Assembly: GCA_964556885.1 (NCBI GenBank)
Contig: CAZKYP010000046.1
Coordinates: 1 to 19,586, forward strand
Reading direction: 5' to 3'
From: CAZKYP01 sp964556885
GTDB lineage: Bacteria > Planctomycetota > Phycisphaerae > Sedimentisphaerales > Anaerobacaceae
Length of the DNA: 19,586 nucleotides
Shown here: piece after piece, positions 14,143 through 19,586 of the stretch
Numbering within the stretch: the first letter of the stretch is position 1
Layout: the number at the start of each line of letters is the position of its first letter
The notes under the pieces: generated by a model
What the model saw: the letters and a program-made list of their open reading frames with translations, nothing else
Told to the model about the DNA's origin: nothing
The model's database searches: none
Made by a program: the position numbers and the translations under genes

Positions 14143-14961
14143 TTAACGAATTTGTTTCGCGGCATCTTTGGCGAAATATGTAATGATAATATCCGCGCCG
14201 GCCCTTTTTATGGCGGTCAGCATTTCCAGCATTATCGCCTGTTTATCCAAAAGCCCCAGGGCCGCGGCGGAATTGACCATCATGTATTCGCCGGAGACGT
14301 TGTATGCAGCGATAGGACAATCGAATCGCTGCCGCGCNNNNNNNNNNNNNNNNNNNNNNNNNNNNNNNNNNNNNNNNNNNNNNNNNNNNNNNNNNNNNNN
14401 NNNNNNNNNNNNNNNNNNNNNNNNNNNNNNNNNNNNNATATACCTGACGCGACCATCCATCATATCCGAAGGCGCCACAATATCGGCTCCGGCCTGGGCG
14501 TGCGAAAGGGCCATCTTCGCCAATAGCTCGCAAGTTGCATCGTTATCGACTTTATCTTTTTTTATAACACCGCAGTGGCCGTGACTCGTGTATTCGCAAA
14601 GACATATATCTGTAATAATAAGAAGCTCCGGTGCGGCGTTTTTTATCTCTTTAATCGCTCTCTGGACCACACCGTCCTCAGCCCATGCCTGAGAACCGGT
14701 TTCGTCCTTTTGTCCCGGCAGGCCGAACAGTAGAACCGCGGGTATTCCTAATGAAGCAACCTCTTTCGCCTCGGCCGCGATTGTATCGGGCGAAAAATGA
14801 AAACAATCGGTCATCGATTTGATCAGCTCCTTTAGTCCCTTTCCCTCCCTGACAAACAGCGGATAGACAAGGTCGTCAACGCTCAAAGTCACACGCCGGA
14901 CCAGCTTGCGCATCGCATCGCTGTTGCGAAGCCGCCTCATCCTGATCTCCGGAAATCCCAT
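14143..14961 (-). CDS. hemB: Porphobilinogen synthase (interrupted by assembly gap)
   Basis: HemB condenses two 5-aminolevulinate molecules to porphobilinogen. The N-terminal part has RRVTLSVDDLVYPLFVREG and the zinc-site segment DICLCEYTSHGHCG with Cys120, Cys122 and Cys130, so the enzyme is of the zinc type. GADIVAPSDMMDGRV follows, then the 100-N gap. The frame resumes with CPIAAYNVSGEYMM and ends with RAGADIIITYFAKDAAKQ. Both Schiff-base lysines of the family lie in the missing part, so they are unseen rather than lost. Compared with a normal length of about 325 residues, the visible pieces imply about 85 missing residues, so the true gap is nearer 250 bases than 100. AGGAG lies six bases before the ATG. 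Confidence 0.93.
   Translation of the reverse strand: MGFPEIRMRRLRNSDAMRKLVRRVTLSVDDLVYPLFVREGKGLKELIKSMTDCFHFSPDTIAAEAKEVASLGIPAVLLFGLPGQKDETGSQAWAEDGVVQRAIKEIKNAAPELLIITDICLCEYTSHGHCGVIKKDKVDNDATCELLAKMALSHAQAGADIVAPSDMMDGRVRYXXXXXXXXXXXXXXXXXXXXXXXXXXXXXXXXXXARQRFDCPIAAYNVSGEYMMVNSAAALGLLDKQAIMLEMLTAIKRAGADIIITYFAKDAAKQIR
14338..14437. other. Assembly gap of 100 Ns inside hemB
   Basis: Exactly 100 undetermined bases mark a scaffold join of arbitrary size. HemB length suggests that about 250 bases are really missing. The reading frame happens to be kept across the placeholder. Confidence 0.98.
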
Positions 14962-14988
14962 AACGGTCTCCTGTTAATATTTCACATA

Positions 14989-16503
14989 TCACTTATAGAA
15001 CTGCTCTATTGCATCGAGTAAGCCATCAATCGTATGCTCTGCTGCTTCGATGTCGACGCCTATATCAATCTGTTTCAATCGTTCCGATGTCACCGGACCG
15101 ACGGATGCAATCCTGATTCTATTTGATTGTACCGTTTTGCAGGGGATTTGTTCGAAGAAACTATCGACCGAAGACGGGCTTGCAAATGTAAGCCAGTCGA
15201 TTTTGCCCTGTTCAAGCTGCTCGGTCAGCAGGTCGGAATCGCCATTTTCCGGCTCGGCGGTATAAATAGCGACGTTCTCGACTTGAGCTCCGGCTTTGGC
15301 CAGCAGCTCGACTAATTCATTCGATGCAAGCTGCGAACGCAGCAGCAGGACTTTTTTATCCCGCAGGTCTGCAAATCCGGCTAGTTGCCTGGCAAGCTGC
15401 TCGCCGGTAAAGACTGTCGGTACAAAATCGGCCTTTATCCCGAACTCGCCCAGTCTGGCGGCGGTCCTATCGCCGATAGCCGCAATCTTCGTCGGGCCGA
15501 ATACCCTCGCATCTTTACCCATGCCATCTATGGCTTTGAAAAATATCGTCACACCGTTGGCACTGGTGAAGATTATCCATTCGTTCTGAGCGAGCTTTGT
15601 CAGCGCCCGGAGGAACTCGTTCGACTGTGTCAGCGGCCTGATTTTTAAAGTGGGAAATTCGACCGGATTACCGCCGCGTTCGATAATCTTAGCCGCGAAA
15701 TCAGCATTGCCTGCTACATCGCGAGTGACAACGATACTCTTGCCGAACAAAGGTTTCCTGACGAACCAATCGAATCCAGTGTCACTATCAGCGGCCGCGC
15801 CGACAACGATAATCGCAGGCGGATCGAGCTTGCCCTGCCTGCACTTATCCCCAATGTCACTGAGTATGCCCCTGACAATTCTTTGAGTCGGGAAGGTGAC
15901 ATCCGCAATTACCGCCGCAGGTATATCACTGGACTTACCGTTTTCGACAAGCCGAGTGGAAATCAAATCGAGATTGCCGACTCCCATGTAAAAAACTATT
16001 GTTCCACCGAATCCGGCCAACAGAGACCAGTCGATATTACTGTCTTGTTTACCTTCGGCCTCGCGTCCGGTGACAAAGAGCACCTGCGAGCTGTAGTCCC
16101 TGTCGGTCAGCATAATACCGGTGTACGACGAAATCGCCACGCCGGCGGTGACACCGGGTACGATTTCGAAATCGATGCCCGCCTCGTTAAGGACGGAAAG
16201 TTCCTCGGCGGCCCTGCCGAAGATGCACGGATCGCCGCCTTTCAGTCGCACCACAGTCAAGCCGCCAGCGGCCTTTTCAACAAGAAGATTATTTATCTGC
16301 TCCTGTGTAGTGGAACCTTTGCCGATTCGCTTTGGAACGGCGATTATCTCGGCGTCGCTGCGGATATACCTCAACAGGGCCGGATTGGCCAGCTTGTCGT
16401 AAATCACACAATCGGCCTTCCCCAGGACTTCGGCCCCGCGAACGGTAATCAAATCCGCCCTTCCCGGCCCGGCCCCGACAAGATATACAAACCCTTTTTT
16501 CAT
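14989..16503 (-). CDS. cobA-hemD: Fused uroporphyrinogen-III C-methyltransferase and uroporphyrinogen-III synthase
   Basis: This 504-residue protein joins two enzymes. Residues 1 to about 240 are the SAM-dependent methyltransferase CobA (SUMT): VYLVGAGPGRADLITVRG at the start, VRLKGGDPCIFGRAAEE, VPGVTAGVAISSYTGIMLTDR and later TIVFYMGVGNL. Residues about 255-504 are HemD, starting KPLFGKSIVVTR, with IIFTSANGV and DWLTFASPSSVDSFF. Together they close hydroxymethylbilane to uroporphyrinogen III and methylate it to precorrin-2, the branch to siroheme. Such fusions are known in Firmicutes and Planctomycetes. The start at 16503 is the usual CobA N-terminus; an upstream ATG adds 23 unlikely residues. 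No Shine-Dalgarno sequence lies at normal spacing, but a TATATT box ends seven bases before the ATG, so the mRNA may be leaderless. Confidence 0.95.
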   Translation of the reverse strand: MKKGFVYLVGAGPGRADLITVRGAEVLGKADCVIYDKLANPALLRYIRSDAEIIAVPKRIGKGSTTQEQINNLLVEKAAGGLTVVRLKGGDPCIFGRAAEELSVLNEAGIDFEIVPGVTAGVAISSYTGIMLTDRDYSSQVLFVTGREAEGKQDSNIDWSLLAGFGGTIVFYMGVGNLDLISTRLVENGKSSDIPAAVIADVTFPTQRIVRGILSDIGDKCRQGKLDPPAIIVVGAAADSDTGFDWFVRKPLFGKSIVVTRDVAGNADFAAKIIERGGNPVEFPTLKIRPLTQSNEFLRALTKLAQNEWIIFTSANGVTIFFKAIDGMGKDARVFGPTKIAAIGDRTAARLGEFGIKADFVPTVFTGEQLARQLAGFADLRDKKVLLLRSQLASNELVELLAKAGAQVENVAIYTAEPENGDSDLLTEQLEQGKIDWLTFASPSSVDSFFEQIPCKTVQSNRIRIASVGPVTSERLKQIDIGVDIEAAEHTIDGLLDAIEQFYK

Positions 16504-16544
16504 AGCGTATAATATATACTTCCGCCTTTGTGGGAATAATAAAA

Positions 16545-16586
16545 CCAATAAAAATAAATCCATCCTTAGCAAAAACCAAGGATTGG
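16545..16586 (-). terminator. Probable terminator after the HEPN gene
   Basis: On the minus strand CCAATCCTT pairs with AAGGATGG (stem within 16560-16586, eight pairs with one bulged A and a 10-base loop). The T-rich ATTTATTTTTATT follows directly. It lies between the toxin gene and cobA-hemD, so it would end the toxin-antitoxin transcript inside the heme gene run. Confidence 0.5.
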
Positions 16587-16597
16587 TGGATTATAGT

Positions 16598-16921
16598 TTA
16601 TATCAATCTTCCGATTTGTTCGGAAAGCACAGGAAGGTCGTTCTCAACCACCGACCAGACCGCATCAATATCGATACCAAAGTAATCGTGAACAAGAATA
16701 TTGCGCATACCGATAATCTTAAACCACGGTATATCCGAATGCTTTTCCTGAAACTCATCAGACAATCTTGCAGCCGCTTCGCCGAGGATTTGAATATGAT
16801 GCAAAACCCAGGTTTGGATAAGCTCGTCTTTCCTAAAGGCATCCCTGCCACGAGAAGCATATTTCTGCACGTTCTCAATGGCTTCTTTAATATCAAGCAA
16901 TCTTTCCCTGTCATCTCTCAT
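16598..16921 (-). CDS. hepT: HEPN-domain toxin, HepT-like (DUF86)
   Basis: This 107-residue all-helical protein matches the HepT/DUF86 HEPN family of RNases that act as toxins. The active-site motif RNILVHDY (Arg73, His78, Tyr80) fits RX4HXY; Arg and His are the nuclease residues, and the Tyr is the residue AMPylated by the partner antitoxin in studied pairs. Other family features are HHIQILGEAAARLS at about 41-54 and the C-terminal helix starting VWSVVENDLPVL. The gene overlaps mntA by four bases (ATGA), so the two are translationally coupled. It is followed by a probable terminator. The active-site motif is intact, so the toxin is presumably functional. Confidence 0.92.
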   Translation of the reverse strand: MRDDRERLLDIKEAIENVQKYASRGRDAFRKDELIQTWVLHHIQILGEAAARLSDEFQEKHSDIPWFKIIGMRNILVHDYFGIDIDAVWSVVENDLPVLSEQIGRLI

Positions 16922-17208
16922 ATACTAACCGCTTCTTTAAGAATACGATCACGAATACGATCCCTAAGGGACGCGGCCGTAACCACATCAACAGACCTGC
17001 CAAGTAGTTGCTGTAATTCATACAATAAACCACCGAGGTCCAGGAGGCTCCGACCGGGCGCTAAATTCACAAGAAAGTCAATGTCACTTCGCTCATCCGC
17101 GGTCCCCCTGGCAACGGAACCGAAAACGCGAACATCTGATGCACCGTACTTGTCTGCAAGTGCAAGAATTTGCTCTCTGCGATTACTTATTATTTCCGGT
17201 ATTCCCAT
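16918..17208 (-). CDS. mntA: MNT-family nucleotidyltransferase antitoxin, MntA-like
   Basis: This 96-residue protein is a minimal nucleotidyltransferase. The signature GSVARGTADERSDIDFLV at residues 30-47 fits GSX10DXD, with catalytic Asp42 and Asp44, and a third acidic residue is likely Asp74 in RSVDVVT. In studied MntA-HepT pairs this enzyme transfers AMP to the HEPN tyrosine and so neutralises the toxin. The gene comes first and overlaps the toxin gene. Its ATG at 17208 has AGGAGAC about 15 bases upstream, too far for normal use. A TTGACA-17-TACATT promoter ends six bases before the ATG, suggesting a leaderless mRNA. The pair separates hemC from cobA-hemD. Confidence 0.92.
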   Translation of the reverse strand: MGIPEIISNRREQILALADKYGASDVRVFGSVARGTADERSDIDFLVNLAPGRSLLDLGGLLYELQQLLGRSVDVVTAASLRDRIRDRILKEAVSI

Positions 17209-17214
17209 AAAAAC

Positions 17215-17243
17215 AATGTAAGTCTCCTGTTAATTCATGTCAA
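17215..17243 (-). promoter_or_regulatory. mntA: Promoter for mntA-hepT, possibly leaderless
   Basis: A consensus TTGACA (17238-17243, minus strand), a 17-base spacer and TACATT (17215-17220) end six bases before the mntA ATG. The predicted start of transcription falls at or next to the start codon. The spacer contains AACAGGAGAC, which also occurs before hemB as part of a shared 13-base stretch (GTCTCCTGTTAAT on the plus strand). Confidence 0.5.
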
Positions 17244-17295
17244 ATAAAAACCATGCAATAAACCTGCCCTGAATCGAACTTATGGACTGGAGTGT

Positions 17296-18231
17296 TTAAT
17301 CTACCTTCGGCCGGTTAATATTCTGCAGGATTTTGGAGCCGCCGGAGGCAAGGATGTCTCTTGCGAGTTGTGCGGCCGATGAATCCGCCTTCGCCACCGG
17401 GCCGGTAGTCTTGAGTTTTACAAAATTTTGACCCTGCAGGTCCGAAACGAAGGCATAGATTGTTATATCGGATTCGGCGATTTGTGCGAAGACGCCGACG
17501 GGTGCGTGGCAGCCGCACTTTAGTGTCGAAAGGACCTTTCGTTCCGCCGACACAATCGTCCGGGCCTGTTTATCGTCTACGGCGGCGATAAGCTTATTCG
17601 TTTCGATATCGCCGGTTCTTGTCTGGACGGCCAGGGCGCCCTGTGCTGCGGCGGGGATAAATTCCGCCGGGTCGAACATGAAAGAAATTCTTTTACCCAG
17701 GCCGAGTCGCTCCATGCCCGCCCTTGCAAGAATAATTGCGTCGAAGTCACCGGCATCGAGCTTTTTCAATCTCGTTTTGACATTGCCGCGAATGGGAGCG
17801 GCCTGTAGGTCCGGCCGCAGGCGTTTGAGCTGCACGATGCGTCTTAAGCTCGATGTGCCGACCTTCGCACCTATCGGTAACTGCTCGATCGATTCGAGCG
17901 GCGTGGTGGATACGAGGCAATCTTCTGCAAATTGTCTGTCGCAAACGGCGGCGATGACCAGCCCGTCACGCATAGCGGTGGGTAAATCCTTGAAACTGTG
18001 GACTGCAAAATCGGCCTCGCCGGCAAGCAGCGCATCTTCGAGCTGCGAGGTGAAAAAACCTGTGCCCTTCAAATCCCACAATGCGGTACGTCTGTCCCGG
18101 TCGCCTTTGGTTGTTATCGTTTTAATTTCGATTCGGATATCGGGTCGGGCCTTTTTAAGTGCGGCTGTGATTATTTCTGTCTGGGCCACGGCCAGCGCCC
18201 CCCCACGAGTTACTACAGTCAGAGCTCTCAT
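17296..18231 (-). CDS. hemC: Hydroxymethylbilane synthase (porphobilinogen deaminase)
   Basis: HemC joins four porphobilinogen units into hydroxymethylbilane on a dipyrromethane cofactor. The protein has 311 residues, the usual length. The catalytic aspartate is Asp82 in HSFKDLPT. The cofactor-binding cysteine is Cys241 in LKCGCHAPVG, where many homologues have GGC rather than CGC, so Cys239 is an extra cysteine next to it. GTSSLRR, PIRGNVKTRL and ILARAGMERLGL are typical. The ATG overlaps the hemA stop (ATGA), so translation is coupled to hemA. After its stop an 87-base spacer leads to the mntA-hepT pair, where no terminator is obvious. Confidence 0.97.
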   Translation of the reverse strand: MRALTVVTRGGALAVAQTEIITAALKKARPDIRIEIKTITTKGDRDRRTALWDLKGTGFFTSQLEDALLAGEADFAVHSFKDLPTAMRDGLVIAAVCDRQFAEDCLVSTTPLESIEQLPIGAKVGTSSLRRIVQLKRLRPDLQAAPIRGNVKTRLKKLDAGDFDAIILARAGMERLGLGKRISFMFDPAEFIPAAAQGALAVQTRTGDIETNKLIAAVDDKQARTIVSAERKVLSTLKCGCHAPVGVFAQIAESDITIYAFVSDLQGQNFVKLKTTGPVAKADSSAAQLARDILASGGSKILQNINRPKVD

Positions 18232-19505
18232 CGTTCGTCGTCTTTATCTTCCGCAAGAAACATCCTGTTGATAAGGTCGATACTCCGGAGCTGCTCGGTG
18301 CTGGGCTCATCGACGTCACAATTTTTGATAAAGCTGATAGGACCGTGCAGGACCTTCCTTACAAGCGATTCGGCAAAAGACCTCAGCTTTTCGCTGTTGC
18401 CGCCGCCGAAATCCTTTGCGTAACGGGCCGCTTCGACATTTGCAAGCTCGATGCCCTTTCGTGTCAGGTTCGAAATCACCGGCACAAGCTCCAGCGAATT
18501 CAGCCAGTCGGCGAACTTATTCGTAAATTCCTCGACGATTGCCTTTGCTTTCGGGATTTCACTGCTGCGTTTGAGTTTGTTTGAGCTTATCTGCTCATTC
18601 AAATCGTCGATGTTATACAGGCTGACACATTCGAACTCCCCTACCTTGTCCTCTATGTCCCTTGGTACAGCGATGTCTATCATCAGCAGCGGCTTGTCCC
18701 TGCATGACAGCAAATCTTTAACTGAATCGTATGTCACTATCGGCGTTGCCGAAGAGGTCGAGCTTATCACCAAATCGACCTCGGACAGATTTGCCGCCAC
18801 ATCGCCCAATCCGACTACACGACCCGACCCGATGCGTTCGATTATTTCCGACGCCTTTTGCGTGCAGCGATTCGCCATGACCAGATTCGCCAACCCCGCC
18901 TTGAGCAGGTACCTCGCGACAAGCTCGGCATTTTCTCCGGCCCCTATCACCATAGCGGCGGCGGTTGGCATATCGATTTTACTTTTGGCCAGCTCCACGG
19001 CTGCCAGGCCGATGGAGACCGCGCCACAGTTGATATTCGTATGGGTCCTGACGGCCTTGCCGGCCCGAAAGGCGTTATGAAGGAGCCTGTGAAATATCAT
19101 CCTGCTCATGCGGCATTCGAGCGATTGGGTATAAGCGGCCTTGACCTGCGAGAGAACCTGGTTTTCGCCGAGCATCTGGGAATCCAGCCCGGCCGCAACC
19201 TCGAAAAGGTGCCGGACAACGTCTATGCCGGAACTTTCAGCGGCGTATTTGTTCCATGTATTAACAGCGTCGGGCTGCGTTTGTCCTATAAGATCAGCGA
19301 AAAACTGCTTAAAATCGAAGTCTTTCTTCACATACGCATAAAATTCGAGCCGGTTACAGGTCTGGAGAATCATCGCTTCACCGACGGCCTGCTCGGCGTG
19401 CATCTGCTTGAGCATATATCGCTGCTGCGGCTGGGTAAAAATAACCTTCTCGCGCAACTGTACCGGACAGTCGTGATAAGTAATACTGTTTAATACAAGT
19501 TTCAT
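18228..19505 (-). CDS. hemA: Glutamyl-tRNA reductase
   Basis: HemA reduces glutamyl-tRNA to glutamate-1-semialdehyde with NADPH, the first committed step of tetrapyrrole synthesis by the C5 route. The protein has 425 residues. The catalytic cysteine is Cys50 in LQTCNRLEFYA. GLDSQMLGENQVLSQVK follows, then the NADPH-binding loop VIGAGENAELVARYLLKAGL, IDIAVPRDIE and the C-terminal dimerisation helix region. The N-terminus MKLVLNSITYHDCPVQLRE fits the family. AAGGAA is about 13 bases before the ATG, a distant ribosome site. The partner hemL is not in the window. The gene leads the heme run as far as can be seen. Confidence 0.97.
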   Translation of the reverse strand: MKLVLNSITYHDCPVQLREKVIFTQPQQRYMLKQMHAEQAVGEAMILQTCNRLEFYAYVKKDFDFKQFFADLIGQTQPDAVNTWNKYAAESSGIDVVRHLFEVAAGLDSQMLGENQVLSQVKAAYTQSLECRMSRMIFHRLLHNAFRAGKAVRTHTNINCGAVSIGLAAVELAKSKIDMPTAAAMVIGAGENAELVARYLLKAGLANLVMANRCTQKASEIIERIGSGRVVGLGDVAANLSEVDLVISSTSSATPIVTYDSVKDLLSCRDKPLLMIDIAVPRDIEDKVGEFECVSLYNIDDLNEQISSNKLKRSSEIPKAKAIVEEFTNKFADWLNSLELVPVISNLTRKGIELANVEAARYAKDFGGGNSEKLRSFAESLVRKVLHGPISFIKNCDVDEPSTEQLRSIDLINRMFLAEDKDDER

Positions 19506-19520
19506 GGAAGCCGCAATTCC

Positions 19521-19586
19521 TTATAACCTTCTTAACTTCTGCATAACATTGTAGGGGCACACATTGCGAATATCAACTCCAATCTG
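19521..19586 (-). CDS. Possible C-terminal end of an upstream gene (unrecognised)
   Basis: From the window edge a minus-strand frame stays open for 21 codons and ends with TAA 15 bases before the hemA start. It reads QIGVDIRNVCPYNVMQKLRRL. The close spacing would fit a co-transcribed gene, but a 21-codon open stretch is easily due to chance, and I recognise no family. Confidence 0.25.
   Translation of the reverse strand, partial: QIGVDIRNVCPYNVMQKLRRL

Noticed and set aside
14143..14961. hemB as a truncated or decayed gene
   Set aside because: The shortfall is explained by the 100-N assembly gap; both flanks are intact and in frame.
15883..16512. Plus-strand open frame of 209 codons opposite cobA-hemD
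   Set aside because: It lies fully antisense to a well-supported enzyme and shows no recognisable motif; it is a by-product of the codon pattern of the real gene.
17255..17285. Minus-strand GTTCGATTC resembling a tRNA T-loop, hinting at an attachment site for the toxin-antitoxin cassette
   Set aside because: The flanking bases do not form the T-arm stem or an acceptor stem, and no integrase or direct repeat is present.
19545..19575. GTAGGGGCACACATTGCGAATA near the right edge as part of a dispersed repeat
   Set aside because: Only a fragment is in the window and no inverted partner is seen, so it cannot be told from unique sequence.

Overview
The window looks like part of a metagenome-assembled or draft genome of an anaerobic Planctomycetota bacterium, most likely class Phycisphaerae. 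This is inference from several signs. A secreted, repeat-rich protein ends in a dockerin-like segment of the DFNGDGDVDMDDL type that is common in that class. Heme is made by the siroheme-dependent (Ahb) route. An electron-transfer flavoprotein and acyl-CoA dehydrogenase cluster is present. At least four genes appear to start with TTG behind a good Shine-Dalgarno sequence. A run of exactly 100 Ns at 14338-14437 is an assembly gap.

Left block (1-2908, all minus strand): etfB, a small glycine-rich RRM RNA-binding protein, etfA and the first 64 codons of an acyl-CoA dehydrogenase, in transcription order. The RRM gene sits between the two Etf subunit genes. A cruciform-capable 95-bp repeat lies between etfA and the dehydrogenase gene. 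A strong dyad lies between the RRM gene and etfA.

Second block (3184-8724, minus strand): a YbhN/LPG-synthase-type membrane protein, a DUF502 membrane protein, the ribosome hibernation factor hpf, a PTS IIA domain of the PtsN/fructose type, HPr, PTS enzyme I and a two-CBS-domain protein. No sugar permease (IIB/IIC) is present, so this reads as a regulatory phosphorelay linked to ribosome hibernation.

Middle (8821-11968, plus strand): hisI from a divergent promoter, then an AT-rich spacer with three GTATAC motifs, then an 822-residue secreted protein. That protein has four repeats of about 130 residues, a GEVED-like domain and a terminal dockerin-like segment. A good rho-independent terminator lies between it and the convergent heme genes.

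Right block (12070-19505, minus strand): hemA, hemC, a MntA-HepT (MNT-HEPN) toxin-antitoxin pair, a cobA-hemD fusion, hemB (interrupted by the assembly gap), the radical SAM gene ahbD, and a fused ahbA-ahbB gene. Together they cover glutamyl-tRNA reduction, part of the route to uroporphyrinogen III and precorrin-2, siroheme decarboxylation and the last step to heme b. hemL, precorrin-2 dehydrogenase/ferrochelatase and ahbC are not in the window. The toxin-antitoxin pair appears to carry its own promoter and terminator inside the heme operon.

I found no rRNA, tRNA, CRISPR array, insertion sequence or clear phage gene. The least expected arrangements are the toxin-antitoxin cassette inside the heme operon, the RRM gene inside the etf cluster, and the GTATAC operator-like array in front of the secreted protein.
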